A DNA stretch of 64,000 nt from Sphingosinicella sp942492965 (GCA_942492965.1 OW818656.1:682001-746000); one strand, 5' to 3'; shown: positions 15,032 through 24,198, numbered from the stretch's first letter. Notes: a model not told the origin generated them from the letters alone. Numbers and translations: made by a program.

Positions 15032-16135
15032 ATGACACTCAGACTCGCTCTGGCAGCGGCCCTCGCGACCGGATCGGCCGGCGCATCGGCGGCAACGCTC
15101 GCGGTCGGCGGCAACGGCACCTATGCGACGCTCACCGAAGCGGCGCGCGATGCCAAGGCCGGCGATACGATCGTCCTCGCCCCCGGGCTCTACGAGGGCG
15201 CGCGCTTCCATGCCGACGGCCTCACCATCCGCGCCGCGGCGGGTGCGCTGCCCGGCAGCGTCGTGGTGAACGGCGAAGCGGTCGGCGGCAAGGGGCTGTT
15301 CGTCATTTCCGGCGATGATGCGACGATCGCGGGACTCACATTCGAAGGCGCCCGCGCGGCGGACGGCAACGGCGCGGGAATTCGCGCCGAAGGGCGCAAC
15401 CTCACCGTGGCCGACGCCCGCTTTATCGGGAACGAGATGGGCATCCTTGCGAACGGCGTGGACGGAAGCGTGCTGACCGTGCGCCGTTCGCGTTTCACGG
15501 AGACGGCAAGCCGCGCGCCGGACCGCGTGGGCCATGCTGTTTATGCGAACGGCATCGCACGGCTGGTGGTGACGGGATCGACGTTCGAGCGCGGCGCGCG
15601 CGGCCATTACATCAAATCCCGCGCGCTCGACACGCGGATTACGGGAAACCGGATCGACGACACGAACGGCTCGGCCTCCTACCTCATCGATCTGCCGGAG
15701 GGCGGCGGCGCGACGATCAGCGGCAATCTGCTTGTGAAGGGCCCCAACCCCGACAATTGCTGCACAGCGATCGCCTATGGCTTCGAGATGCAAAAGGGCG
15801 GCAGCTACGCGAACCCGCCCGGGCCCGTGCGCGTGAGTGGCAACCGCTTCGTGAACCGCGCGCCGGGCACCGTGACGTTCTTCGCCAACCGCTCAGCGCC
15901 CGCCAACGCCGCGACGCTTTCCGACAACGAGATGATCGCGGAGCGGGGCCGCGTCGTCGCAGCGTCGGGGAACGCGACGGTGAACGGCAAGGCCGCACCG
16001 GCAAGTTCTTTTTCGAACGCCGCGGCTTTCGCGGAAATGGCCCTGAAACCGCCGATGTCAGGCATATTCGCGCTGCTCGGCTTCGGGCTTGCGGGCATCA
16101 TCGTCGGACGGCGAAAACCCGTCACCCCGCGCTGA
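15032..16135 (+). CDS. Secreted right-handed beta-helix protein with C-terminal membrane anchor
   Basis: This 367-residue protein has a signal peptide (MTLRLALAAALATGSAGASA). Repeated beta-helix coils follow, with strands such as TIVLAPGLYEGARF, ATIAGLTFEG and LTVADARFIGNEMGI, as in pectate-lyase-type or NosD-like parallel beta helices. The C-terminus is a hydrophobic helix plus basic tail, SGIFALLGFGLAGIIVGRRK, resembling PEP-CTERM or other exosortase-type sorting signals but without the PEP residues. It probably acts on or binds a polysaccharide at the cell surface. ATG 15017 is an alternative start. The stop lies 4 bp from the convergent mutase stop. Confidence 0.72.
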   Translation: MTLRLALAAALATGSAGASAATLAVGGNGTYATLTEAARDAKAGDTIVLAPGLYEGARFHADGLTIRAAAGALPGSVVVNGEAVGGKGLFVISGDDATIAGLTFEGARAADGNGAGIRAEGRNLTVADARFIGNEMGILANGVDGSVLTVRRSRFTETASRAPDRVGHAVYANGIARLVVTGSTFERGARGHYIKSRALDTRITGNRIDDTNGSASYLIDLPEGGGATISGNLLVKGPNPDNCCTAIAYGFEMQKGGSYANPPGPVRVSGNRFVNRAPGTVTFFANRSAPANAATLSDNEMIAERGRVVAASGNATVNGKAAPASSFSNAAAFAEMALKPPMSGIFALLGFGLAGIIVGRRKPVTPR

Positions 16136-16139
16136 AACC

Positions 16140-18296
16140 TTATTCCGCCGCTTCGGACATTCCGGCGGGCGGCATGTTGTGGCCAAGCAGGCGCAGCACA
16201 TCCGCCGCACACTCGACGACGTTGGTGCCGGGGCCGTAGATGCCTTGCACCCCGGCGTCGCGCAGGAAGTCGTAATCCTGCGGCGGGATGACGCCGCCCG
16301 CGATCACCTTGATATCGCTGCGGCCCTGCTCACGCAGGCCCCGGATCAGTTCCGGGATCAGCGTCTTGTGTCCCGCAGCGAGCGACGAGGCCCCCACGAC
16401 GTCAACGGCGCTTTCGAGCGCCAGCACGACGGTCTCCTCGGGCGTCTGAAAGAGCGGGCCTGATACGACGTCGAAACCCATGTCGCCGAAGGCCGACGCG
16501 ATGACGTTGGCGCCGCGATCGTGCCCGTCCTGCCCCATCTTGGCGACGAGGAGCTTCGGCTTGCGCCCCAAGCGGCGCTCGACCGCCTTCACGCCGTCCA
16601 CCACCTGCTCCCAGCGTCTGTCGCCCTTGTAGGGCGCCGCGTAGACGCCCTTCACGGGCGTCGGCGTCGTGCCGTAACGCTGGAAACTCTCTTCCATCGC
16701 GGAGGAAATCTCGCCGAGCGTGGCGCGGGCGCGCGCGGCTTCGACGGCGAGCGCGAGGAGGTTGTTCTCGATGCTGGAAGGCTTCGCGGCACCATCGCGC
16801 AGTGCATCGAGCGCCGCGCGGCAGGCCGCCTCGTCGCGCGACGCCTTCACGGCGTTGATACGCGCGATCTGGCCCTGACGGACCTTGTCGTTGTCGACCT
16901 CGAGCGTCTCCAGAAGGTCTTCATTGGCGAGGCGGTATTTGTTGACGCCGACGATGACGTCTTCGGCCCGGTCCACGCGCGCCTGACGCGCGGCGGCGGC
17001 CTCTTCGATCATCGCCTTGGGCCAGCCCGCCGCCACGGCCTTCGCCATACCGCCTTCGGCTTCGACACGCTCGATGATCTCCCACGCCTTGTCGACGAGG
17101 TCCTGCGTCAGCGCCTCGACATAGTAAGAGCCGCCGAGCGGATCGACGACCTTCGTCATCCCCGTCTCTTCCTGGATCACGATCTGCGTGTTGCGCGCAA
17201 TGCGGGCCGAGAAATCGGTGGGCAGCGCGATCGCCTCATCAAGCGCATTGGTGTGCAGCGACTGCGTTCCGCCCAGCATCGCGGCCATTGCTTCGATCGT
17301 CGTGCGGATGACGTTGTTGTAGGGGTCCTGCTCGGTGAGCGACACGCCCGAGGTCTGGCAGTGCGTGCGCAGCATCTTCGAGCGCTCGTCCTTTGCGCCG
17401 AGGTTCGTCATCACGCGGTGCCAGAGCACGCGTGCGGCGCGCAGCTTCGCGATTTCCATGAAGAAGTTCATGCCGATGGCGAAGAAGAACGACAGGCGTC
17501 CCGCGAACTTGTCGATATCGAGCCCGGAGGCGACACCGTAGCGCACGTATTCCGCGCCGTCCGCGATGGTGAAGGCGAGTTCCTGCACCTGCGTCGCGCC
17601 GGCTTCCTGCATGTGGTAGCCGGAAATCGAGATGCTGTTGAACTTCGGCATCTCCCGCGAGGTGTAGCCGAAGATGTCGGAGATGATCCGCATCGAGGGC
17701 TCGGGCGGGTAGATGTAGGTGTTGCGGACCATGAACTCCTTCAGGATGTCGTTCTGGATGGTTCCGTCGAGCAGCTTCCGGTCGACGCCCTGCTCTTCGC
17801 CCGCGACGATGAAGAAGGCGAGGATGGGGATCACCGCTCCGTTCATCGTCATCGAGACGGACATCTGATCGAGCGGGATGCCGTCGAACAGGATCTTCAT
17901 GTCCTCGACCGAATCGATCGCGACGCCCGCCTTGCCGACATCGCCGACGACGCGCGGATGATCCGAATCATAGCCCCGGTGCGTTGCAAGATCGAAGGCC
18001 ACCGACAGGCCCTTCTGCCCGGCGGCGAGGTTGCGGCGGTAGAAGGCGTTTGATTCTTCAGCGGTGGAGAAGCCCGCATATTGCCGGATGGTCCACGGAC
18101 GGCCGGCGTACATCGAGGCGCGGACGCCCCGCGTGAACGGCGCGAAGCCGGGCAGGCCGGGATCGACCGTGACATCTTCCGCCGTGTAGAGCGGCTTCAC
18201 AGTGATGCCCTCAGGCGTCTGCCAGTCGAGGTTCTTGCCCTTCACTTCCTTGTCGGCGAGCGCCTTCCAGGCGTCCAGCGTCGGCTTGTCCGTCAT
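16140..18296 (-). CDS. scpA: Methylmalonyl-CoA mutase
   Basis: This B12-dependent enzyme interconverts (R)-methylmalonyl-CoA and succinyl-CoA, linking propionate, odd-chain fatty acid and branched amino acid breakdown to the TCA cycle. The 718 residues include the catalytic barrel (PWTIRQYAGFSTAEESNAFYR, TGTIQNDILKEFMVRNTYIYPP-like region, QEAGAT) and the C-terminal cobalamin domain with the axial-ligand motif D-x-H-x2-G in KMGQDGHDRG. It is the single-chain type, without a separate small subunit. No meaB chaperone or epimerase is adjacent. ATG 18296 is spaced 7 bp from GGAGAG; 18299 is an alternative. Confidence 0.96.
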   Translation of the reverse strand: MTDKPTLDAWKALADKEVKGKNLDWQTPEGITVKPLYTAEDVTVDPGLPGFAPFTRGVRASMYAGRPWTIRQYAGFSTAEESNAFYRRNLAAGQKGLSVAFDLATHRGYDSDHPRVVGDVGKAGVAIDSVEDMKILFDGIPLDQMSVSMTMNGAVIPILAFFIVAGEEQGVDRKLLDGTIQNDILKEFMVRNTYIYPPEPSMRIISDIFGYTSREMPKFNSISISGYHMQEAGATQVQELAFTIADGAEYVRYGVASGLDIDKFAGRLSFFFAIGMNFFMEIAKLRAARVLWHRVMTNLGAKDERSKMLRTHCQTSGVSLTEQDPYNNVIRTTIEAMAAMLGGTQSLHTNALDEAIALPTDFSARIARNTQIVIQEETGMTKVVDPLGGSYYVEALTQDLVDKAWEIIERVEAEGGMAKAVAAGWPKAMIEEAAAARQARVDRAEDVIVGVNKYRLANEDLLETLEVDNDKVRQGQIARINAVKASRDEAACRAALDALRDGAAKPSSIENNLLALAVEAARARATLGEISSAMEESFQRYGTTPTPVKGVYAAPYKGDRRWEQVVDGVKAVERRLGRKPKLLVAKMGQDGHDRGANVIASAFGDMGFDVVSGPLFQTPEETVVLALESAVDVVGASSLAAGHKTLIPELIRGLREQGRSDIKVIAGGVIPPQDYDFLRDAGVQGIYGPGTNVVECAADVLRLLGHNMPPAGMSEAAE

Positions 18297-18325
18297 CAAA
18301 CTCTCCGTAATCCCCGGCGTCCGGC

Positions 18326-19024
18326 TCAGGACAGCGTGACGTCCGTCACGCGCGCTGAAGCGCCGCCCTTGCCATCGGCTTCAAATCGGACTGTCACGGT
18401 CGCGCGGCGACCGCAAGCCACAAAGTCCCACGCCTCGCTCCAGCCGCCCGCGAAGCGCGTGCCGAACTGCATGGGCGAAAGATCGCCGTCCGTGGCCGCA
18501 ATCCGCGTCTGGCGCATCCCGACGCTCGTCACCTCGCACGTCGGCTGCTGCTGCTTCGCGCGGTCCCATGCGGCCTTCGCCGCCAGCTTGCTCGTCTCGC
18601 GCATCTGGCTCGGCGTCGAGATCGCTTCGCCGCGATTGACGACGAGCAACAGATTCCGCCCGTCGCTTTCGGCGATGTAGAGGTAGCGCAGCAGCGGCGT
18701 TTCGGCACAGTCGGTGCGCGCGTAGAAGGTCCACGCGCCGACGAACGCCCCCGCTTTCAGCCCCTCGCTCACCAGCCGGTCGGCGGTGGCAGGCTGGAGC
18801 CCGTAGGGCTCGGTGCGGCTCAGCGTCTTGCAGGCCTGCGTCGTGGTGGACCAGCGGGCGCGATCGAGCACGTCCTGCGCCAAAGCGTCGAGATCGGGCG
18901 CGCGCGCCGCGGCGGCGTTCTCCTTCGCGGCGAACCATTCGGCGGGAACACCCGGCACGTCCGCCGCCTCTTGCGCCATGGCGGGCGCGGCGAGCAGCAG
19001 AATGAAAGGGATCAGGCTGCGCAT
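18326..19024 (-). CDS. Unknown secreted protein
   Basis: This 232-residue protein has a signal peptide (RSLIPFILLLAAPAMAQEA) and no other hydrophobic segment, so it should be periplasmic. Four or five cysteines in the mature part (for example TQACKTL, RTDCAETP, PTCEVTS, DFVACGRR) could form disulfides. I recognise no family or active site. It lies between the chromate transporter and methylmalonyl-CoA mutase, 29 bp upstream of the latter, and may be co-transcribed with either. No promoter or operator is evident. Confidence 0.65.
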   Translation of the reverse strand: MRSLIPFILLLAAPAMAQEAADVPGVPAEWFAAKENAAAARAPDLDALAQDVLDRARWSTTTQACKTLSRTEPYGLQPATADRLVSEGLKAGAFVGAWTFYARTDCAETPLLRYLYIAESDGRNLLLVVNRGEAISTPSQMRETSKLAAKAAWDRAKQQQPTCEVTSVGMRQTRIAATDGDLSPMQFGTRFAGGWSEAWDFVACGRRATVTVRFEADGKGGASARVTDVTLS

Positions 19025-19063
19025 GTCCGGCGCTATATCGCCGCCGGTCGGCAGGGTCGATTC

Positions 19064-20362
19064 CTAAAGCACCGCCCGCACGGCAAAGCCGAGGCCGATG
19101 CCGATCAGCAACAGCCAGCCGATGCTGATCTTCCAGCGCCCCGCGATGACGCCGAGCAGCACGGTGAGTGCCAGCGCGGCAGCGTCGAGGCTCGCCCAGT
19201 CCGGCAGTGCGGCGTCGAACGGTCCGGCATCGAGGCGCACGGTGCGCGCGAACAGGAAATGCACCGCGAACCAAACGCCGAGATTGGCGATGACGCCGAC
19301 CACCGCCGCCGTGATCGCCGCGAGCGCACTGGCGAGTGCGCGGTTCCCGCGCAGCCGCTCGATGTAGGGCGCGCCCGCGAAGATCCAGAGGAAACAGGGC
19401 GCAAACGTCACCCATGTCGTCAGCAGCGCGCCAAGGACGCCCGCGCCGATCGAACCGCCGCCTTCGCGCCACGCCGCAACGAAGCCGACGAACTGCGTGA
19501 CGAGAATGAGGGGGCCGGGCGTGGTTTCGGCAAGGCCGAGCGCATCCATCATCTCGCCGGGGCGCATCCAGCCGAAACCGCCGACAACGACGTCGGCCAT
19601 GTAGGAGAGCACCGCATAGGCGCCGCCGAAGGTGATGACCGCAAGCCAGGAGAAGAAGCGCGCGATCTCCGCATAGACGCTTCCCGGCAGCAGAAGCCAC
19701 AGCAGGCCGAGCGGTGCCAGCCAGAGGACGGCGAGGCTGAAGATCGCCAGCGGTGAGCTGCGGCGTGGGGCCATATCGAGCGCGGTCTCGCCCGGCGCGC
19801 TGGCGAACAGCGTCGAGCCGCGCCGCCCGGCCACGTAGCCGATCAGGCCCGCCCCCAGCACCACGACCGGAAACGGCACGCCGAACAGGAACAGCGCCGC
19901 GAACGCGAGCACGGCGAGCAGCCGAGCGACCCCCGAACCCAGCGCTCTGCGGGCAACGCGTTCGAGCGCTTCCGCGACGATAATCAGCACCGCCGCCTTC
20001 AGGCCGAACAGCAAGCCTTCCACTGCAGGCACCTGCCCGAGCGTGACGTAGAGCACCGAAAGGCCGAGCATGACGAGCATCCCCGGCAGGATGAACAGCA
20101 GCCCCGCCACGAGCCCGCCGCGCACGCCGTGCAGCAGCCAACCCACATAGGTCGCGAGCTGCTGCGCCTCCGGCCCCGGCAGCAACATGCAGAAGTTGAG
20201 CGCGTGCAGGAACTGCGCCTCGCCCACCCATTTCCGCTCGTCGACGAGCATCCGGTGCATCAGCGCGATCTGCGCCGCCGGACCGCCGAACGACAGCACG
20301 CCGATCCGCGCCCAGACGCGCACGGCTTCGGATAAGGGAACGGAGGGGACAGGCTCGCTCAC
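19064..20362 (-). CDS. chrA: Chromate transporter (ChrA, CHR family)
   Basis: This is a long-chain CHR-family transporter built from two homologous halves in one polypeptide. Each half carries the family signature: LSFGGPAAQIALMHRMLV with PGPEAQQLATYVGWL in the first, and VITFGGAYAVLSYMADVVV with TPGPLILVTQFVGFVAAW in the second. Characterised ChrA proteins expel chromate with the proton gradient; sulfate or another oxyanion is possible here. No chrB regulator is nearby. GTG 20362 gives the usual short N-terminus. A longer start at 20398 would approach the divergent GH84 gene, whose start at 20430 is only about 70 bp away, so the two promoters must overlap. Confidence 0.9.
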   Translation of the reverse strand: MSEPVPSVPLSEAVRVWARIGVLSFGGPAAQIALMHRMLVDERKWVGEAQFLHALNFCMLLPGPEAQQLATYVGWLLHGVRGGLVAGLLFILPGMLVMLGLSVLYVTLGQVPAVEGLLFGLKAAVLIIVAEALERVARRALGSGVARLLAVLAFAALFLFGVPFPVVVLGAGLIGYVAGRRGSTLFASAPGETALDMAPRRSSPLAIFSLAVLWLAPLGLLWLLLPGSVYAEIARFFSWLAVITFGGAYAVLSYMADVVVGGFGWMRPGEMMDALGLAETTPGPLILVTQFVGFVAAWREGGGSIGAGVLGALLTTWVTFAPCFLWIFAGAPYIERLRGNRALASALAAITAAVVGVIANLGVWFAVHFLFARTVRLDAGPFDAALPDWASLDAAALALTVLLGVIAGRWKISIGWLLLIGIGLGFAVRAVL

Positions 20363-20429
20363 GCCGCTTCTGTCGCACGCCCCCCTCGCCTTTGCCATCC
20401 TTTCGAAAGCCGCTACACGGGGTTCCGCC

Positions 20430-21500
20430 ATGACCGGAACGATACCGCCGCTCGGCCTCATCGAAGGCTATTTCGGAGAGCCTTGGACATGGGCGGACCG
20501 CGCGCATGTGATGCGCAGCCTCGCGCCGCACGGTTTCTCGTTCTTCATCTATGCGCCCAAGGCCGACGCGTACCTCCGCCGCCAATGGCAGGAAGACCAC
20601 CCCGCCGAGACGATGGACGCGCTGGCGCAGTTCGCGGATGCCTGCCGCGATGCGGGCGTGGCGTTCGGCATCGGACTCACCCCCTATGAGCTGCACAACG
20701 CCTGGACCGGCGCGGGCAAGGCGGCGCTGACTTCGCGGCTGAAGGCGCTGGGGACGCTGCGACCGGACATCGTCGCGATCCTCTTCGACGACATGCACGG
20801 CGACGTTCCGGACCTTGCAGAAACGCAGGCCGCGATCGTGCATCACGCCGCGAGCACCCTGCCCGCGCGGCTACTGATGTGCCCGAGCTACTACAGCGAC
20901 GACCCCGTCCTCGACCGCGTGTTCGGCGCGCGCCCCGCGCACTATCTCGAAGACCTCGGGCGGCGCCTCGATCCCACAGTGGATGTGTTCTGGACCGGCG
21001 AGGAAGTCTGCAGCCGCGAGTTCACGCGCGGGCACCTCGATCGGGTTGCGGAGCAGCTGCGCCGCAAGCCCGTGCTGTGGGACAATTACCCCGTCAACGA
21101 CGGTCCGCGCATGTCGCGCTTCCTGCACCTGCGCGCGTTCACCGGGCGGCATGGCATAGCGGGGAGCGTGGCGGGACACGCGATCAACCCCGCGCTGCAA
21201 CCCTGGCTGACGCTCGCGCCCGCGCTGACGCTGGCGATGAGCTATGCGCAAGGCGACGCCTATCGCTATGCCGCCGCATTCCTCGAAGCCGCGCGGCAAT
21301 GCTACGGCAGCGACCTTGCCGAGGCGCTTGAAACCGATCTGCTAACCCTGAACGACAGCGGCCTCGACCGCATTCCGGGCGAGCGCTGCACGGCGCTGCG
21401 CGCGAAATACAAGGCGATGGACCATCCCGCGGCGGACGAAGTCGCCCGCTTCCTCGAAGGCGGTTACCTGATCACTGGCGAAGCGGTGCAGACCCAGTAG
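20430..21500 (+). CDS. GH84 beta-N-acetylglucosaminidase (O-GlcNAcase-like), no signal peptide
   Basis: This 356-residue enzyme matches the catalytic domain of glycoside hydrolase family 84. Motifs are GLIEGYFGEPWTWADR at the start, FFIYAPKADAYLRRQW carrying the substrate-binding Lys44, and ILFDDMHGD with the catalytic pair Asp120-Asp121 used for substrate-assisted hydrolysis. VLWDNYPVNDG and GHAINPALQP are further active-site loops. The protein has neither a signal peptide nor the N- and C-terminal domains of clostridial NagJ, so it should act in the cytoplasm. The real substrate is unknown: a GlcNAc-modified protein, or a GlcNAc-containing metabolite or wall fragment. Its 3' end overlaps the convergent regulator by 29 bp. 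Confidence 0.85.
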   Translation: MTGTIPPLGLIEGYFGEPWTWADRAHVMRSLAPHGFSFFIYAPKADAYLRRQWQEDHPAETMDALAQFADACRDAGVAFGIGLTPYELHNAWTGAGKAALTSRLKALGTLRPDIVAILFDDMHGDVPDLAETQAAIVHHAASTLPARLLMCPSYYSDDPVLDRVFGARPAHYLEDLGRRLDPTVDVFWTGEEVCSREFTRGHLDRVAEQLRRKPVLWDNYPVNDGPRMSRFLHLRAFTGRHGIAGSVAGHAINPALQPWLTLAPALTLAMSYAQGDAYRYAAAFLEAARQCYGSDLAEALETDLLTLNDSGLDRIPGERCTALRAKYKAMDHPAADEVARFLEGGYLITGEAVQTQ

Positions 21501-22437
21501 CGTTGAGCGACCGCCACGCGGCGGGCGACAGGCCGAAGGCGCCTGAAAAGCTCTTCGTGAAATGCTCCGGCGAGGAAAAACCGCACGCGGCCGCTACAGT
21601 CTTCACCGGCGCCCCTTCGCCGAGGAGCGCGCGGGCACGGTCCAGCCTTGCGGCGGTGACGAAGGCGGCGGGAGTCTTGCCGGTCGCCGCGCGGAAGTTG
21701 CGGTGGAAGCTGCGCGGCGTCTCGCGAACGCGCGCAGCGAGAGTCTCCACGTCGAGTCTCTGCTCAAGGTTCGCGGCGATATACCCGACGAGATCGGCAT
21801 AGCGCCCGGCCGCCTTCGCCTGCGCGCGGAGCAGCGGTGAATATTGGGACTGGTTGCCGGGGCGGCGCACCGAGAGCACCAGCCGCCGCGCGATGGCGTT
21901 CGCAAGGCGCGGCCCGTGGTCGCGCTCGACCATGGCAAGCGCCATGTCGATACCAGCCGTCACACCCGCGGAGGTCCAGAGCGCGCCGTCTTCGACGAAC
22001 ATCGCATCGGCGTCCACCTCGGTGCGGGGGAAGCCTTCGGCCAGCAGATGCGCGCCGTTCCAGTGCGTGGCGACGCGGCGGCCATCGGTGAGCCCCCACG
22101 CCGCGAGCGCGAACGCACCCGAACAGATCGAGCCGTAGCGGCGCGCCGTGGCGGCGGCACGCCGGAACCATTCGCCCGTCCGCCGATCCTCCATCAGGGC
22201 GCGCAGCCCGGGGCTGTCGCCGCCGACCACGAGCAACGTGTCCAGCGTATCGAACGCAGGCAGGGGAAGCGTCGCGACGGCAACGCCGCAGCTCGACATC
22301 ACCGGCCCGCCCGTGGCCGAAACGGTGACAACCTCGGCGGCGTTCCCCAAGCCCTCGGCCGCGCCGCCGAAGACGGCGGCAGGGCCTGAAAGGTCGAGCA
22401 GTTGAAACCCGGGGAACACGAGAAAGATCGTCTGCAT
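21472..22437 (-). CDS. GlxA-family AraC-type transcriptional regulator
   Basis: This 321-residue regulator joins an N-terminal DJ-1/PfpI-like ligand domain to a C-terminal AraC DNA-binding domain. The first part shows IFLVFPGFQLLDLSGPAAVFGGA and SICSGAFALAAWGLTDGRR with the family cysteine, and ends with ATHWNGAHLLAEGFP. The second shows two helix-turn-helix units, LDVETLAARVRETPRSFHRNF and PVKTVAAACGFSSPEHFTKSF. It is divergent from the isonitrile-hydratase-like gene, 82 bp apart, and probably controls it; their ligand domains are of the same fold. No clear operator stands out in the gap. Confidence 0.9.
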   Translation of the reverse strand: MQTIFLVFPGFQLLDLSGPAAVFGGAAEGLGNAAEVVTVSATGGPVMSSCGVAVATLPLPAFDTLDTLLVVGGDSPGLRALMEDRRTGEWFRRAAATARRYGSICSGAFALAAWGLTDGRRVATHWNGAHLLAEGFPRTEVDADAMFVEDGALWTSAGVTAGIDMALAMVERDHGPRLANAIARRLVLSVRRPGNQSQYSPLLRAQAKAAGRYADLVGYIAANLEQRLDVETLAARVRETPRSFHRNFRAATGKTPAAFVTAARLDRARALLGEGAPVKTVAAACGFSSPEHFTKSFSGAFGLSPAAWRSLNATGSAPLRQ

Positions 22438-22518
22438 GGCATGAATATACAGATTATTGTCATTTCCGCCAAGGCGCCGAATGGCTACGAGACTCCCGCC
22501 AACCCGAGGACACACGCC

Positions 22519-23202
22519 ATGACTGAAACCTTCGATATCGGCTTCCTGCTCTATCCGGAGCTGACCCAGCTCGACATGACCGGCCCCGCACAGGTGTTGG
22601 CGCGAATGCCGAACGCGAAGCTGCACTTCGTGTGGAAGACGCGCGATCCCATCCACGATGATTGCGGCCTCACCTTCGTGCCCACGGCCACGTTCGAGGA
22701 TTGCCCGCAGCTCGACATGATCTGCGTGCCGGGCGGCTACGGCACGTCGGCGGTGATGCAGGATGAAGCGGCGTTGTCGTGGCTGCGAAAGCAGGCAGAG
22801 GGCGCGCAGTTCATCACCAGCGTCTGCACCGGTTCGCTGATCCTCGCGGCGGCAGGGCTGATGACCGGCTACAGGGCGGGCTGCCACTGGGCATGGCGCG
22901 ATCTGCTGAGCGGCTTCGGCGCGATTCCCGTCGCCGAGCGCGTTGTCGAGGACCGGAACCGCATTTCGGGTGGCGGTGTCACCGCCGGAATCGATTTCGG
23001 CTTCCGGATCGTCGAAAAGCTGCACGGCCGCGACATTGCCGAGATGATCCAGCTCGCGCTTGAATACGACCCCGCACCGCTCGGCGGCGGCACGCCGGAG
23101 ACGGCGCGCAAACCCATTCTCGAGATGACGCGCGCGGCGATGACCGCGCGCGGGTTCGACCTTCGGCGCACGGAAATATCCTCCCTCGCTTCCACGCGCT
23201 GA
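22519..23202 (+). CDS. DJ-1/PfpI family protein, isonitrile-hydratase-like
   Basis: This 227-residue protein is closest to isonitrile hydratase (InhA), which hydrates isonitriles to N-substituted formamides. The residues used by the characterised enzyme are present: Asp19 in LTQLDMTGPAQVL and the nucleophile elbow Cys103-Thr104 in FITSVCTGSLILAAAGLMTGYRA. The CHW motif (AGCHWAW) and the GGGVTAGIDFG loop complete the family pattern. The ATG has GAGGA 8 bp upstream. The divergent GlxA-type regulator is the likely controller. Other DJ-1-superfamily roles cannot be excluded. Confidence 0.82.
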   Translation: MTETFDIGFLLYPELTQLDMTGPAQVLARMPNAKLHFVWKTRDPIHDDCGLTFVPTATFEDCPQLDMICVPGGYGTSAVMQDEAALSWLRKQAEGAQFITSVCTGSLILAAAGLMTGYRAGCHWAWRDLLSGFGAIPVAERVVEDRNRISGGGVTAGIDFGFRIVEKLHGRDIAEMIQLALEYDPAPLGGGTPETARKPILEMTRAAMTARGFDLRRTEISSLASTR

Positions 23203-23208
23203 AAACGA

Positions 23209-23238
23209 AGGCGCCGGCGGACCCACCCGCCGGCGCCT
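23209..23238. terminator. Bidirectional terminator between two convergent genes
   Basis: A perfect 12-bp stem, AGGCGCCGGCGG (23209-23220) and its complement (23227-23238), closes on a 6-nt loop. On the minus strand TTTTC follows the stem, ending the hydrolase transcript. On the plus strand a weaker GATCGTTTG follows, ending the DJ-1 gene. Confidence 0.75.
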
Positions 23239-23256
23239 GATCGTTTGTGCTTCGGT

Positions 23257-24084
23257 TCAGCCCTTGATGAAGGCAAGGACGTCGGCGTTGAAGCGATCGG
23301 TGTCCTGTTCCGAGATGCCGTGGCCGCTGCCTTCGTAGATCTTCAGCGTCGCTTTCGGCGCCAGTTTCGAGGAGAGCAGCGCCGAGGCGCCGATCGGCAC
23401 GATCTGGTCGTCATCGCCGTGAATGATGAGCGCGGGCACGTCCATCTTCTTCAGGTCCTCGGTGAAATCGCTCTCCGAGAAGGCCTTGATCGAGTCGAGC
23501 TGGCCCTTGAGCCCGCCCATCATGCCCTGCCGCCAGAAGTTGTCGCGGATGCCTTCGGAAAGCACGGCGCCCTCGCGGTTGTAGTTGTAGAAGGGCACGA
23601 CGATGTCCTTGAAGAACTGCGAGCGGTTACCGAACGTGTTCTTGCGGATGTCGTCGAACACCTCGAGCGGCAGGCCGCCGGGATTGGCTTCGGTCTTCAG
23701 CATTAGCGGCGGCACCGCGCCGAGCAGAACCACGTTCGCGACCCGGCCCGTGCCGTGGCGGCCGACATAGCGCGTCACCTCGCCGCCGCCGGTCGAGTGA
23801 CCGATGAGGACGACGTTATTGAGGTCGAGCTGTTCGATCAGCTCGGCGAGATCGTCGGCATACTGATCCATCGTGTTGTTCTGCCAGACCTGATCCGAGC
23901 GGCCATGGCTGCGGCGATCGTGGGCGATGACGCGGTAGCCGTTGTTCGCGAAGAACACGAGCTGGGGGTCCCACGCGTCGGCCGTCAGCGGCCAGCCGTG
24001 CGAGAAGACGATGGGCTGCGCGTCTTTCGAACCCCAGTCCTTGTAGAAGATGCGGGTGCCGTCCTTTGTGGTGATCGTGCTCAT
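23257..24084 (-). CDS. Alpha/beta hydrolase, cofactor-free haloperoxidase type
   Basis: This 275-residue enzyme resembles bacterial non-heme chloroperoxidases and arylesterases. The opening TTKDGTRIFYKDWG is typical. The nucleophile elbow GHSTGGG places the serine at 97, HGDDDQIVP holds the catalytic Asp, and YEGSGHGI holds the His; HGWPLTADAWD is the oxyanion loop. Such enzymes hydrolyse esters and can form peracids in acetate, which gives the haloperoxidase activity. The divergent GlxA-type regulator at 24199 may control it. The native substrate is unknown. Confidence 0.9.
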   Translation of the reverse strand: MSTITTKDGTRIFYKDWGSKDAQPIVFSHGWPLTADAWDPQLVFFANNGYRVIAHDRRSHGRSDQVWQNNTMDQYADDLAELIEQLDLNNVVLIGHSTGGGEVTRYVGRHGTGRVANVVLLGAVPPLMLKTEANPGGLPLEVFDDIRKNTFGNRSQFFKDIVVPFYNYNREGAVLSEGIRDNFWRQGMMGGLKGQLDSIKAFSESDFTEDLKKMDVPALIIHGDDDQIVPIGASALLSSKLAPKATLKIYEGSGHGISEQDTDRFNADVLAFIKG

Positions 24085-24198
24085 GACAAGGTTCCTTCCT
24101 GAATGTCTGCCGCCACGTTCGCGTCGGCTTCTGATGGACGTTCTACGCGGCGTGCGGCAGGATGCGGATTGGCGGAACCGACATTGTAGGGGTCAAAA

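Noticed and set aside
16521..18053. A 510-codon open frame on the plus strand across the methylmalonyl-CoA mutase gene
   Set aside because: It is antisense to a gene with clear family motifs. High GC makes long antisense frames common here, and the translation is arginine/histidine-rich with no recognisable domain.
24107..24160. Distant complementary arms CTGCCGC and GCGGCAG between the haloperoxidase-like gene and its regulator
   Set aside because: The arms are imperfect beyond 7 bp and 33 bp apart. In GC-rich DNA this is expected by chance.
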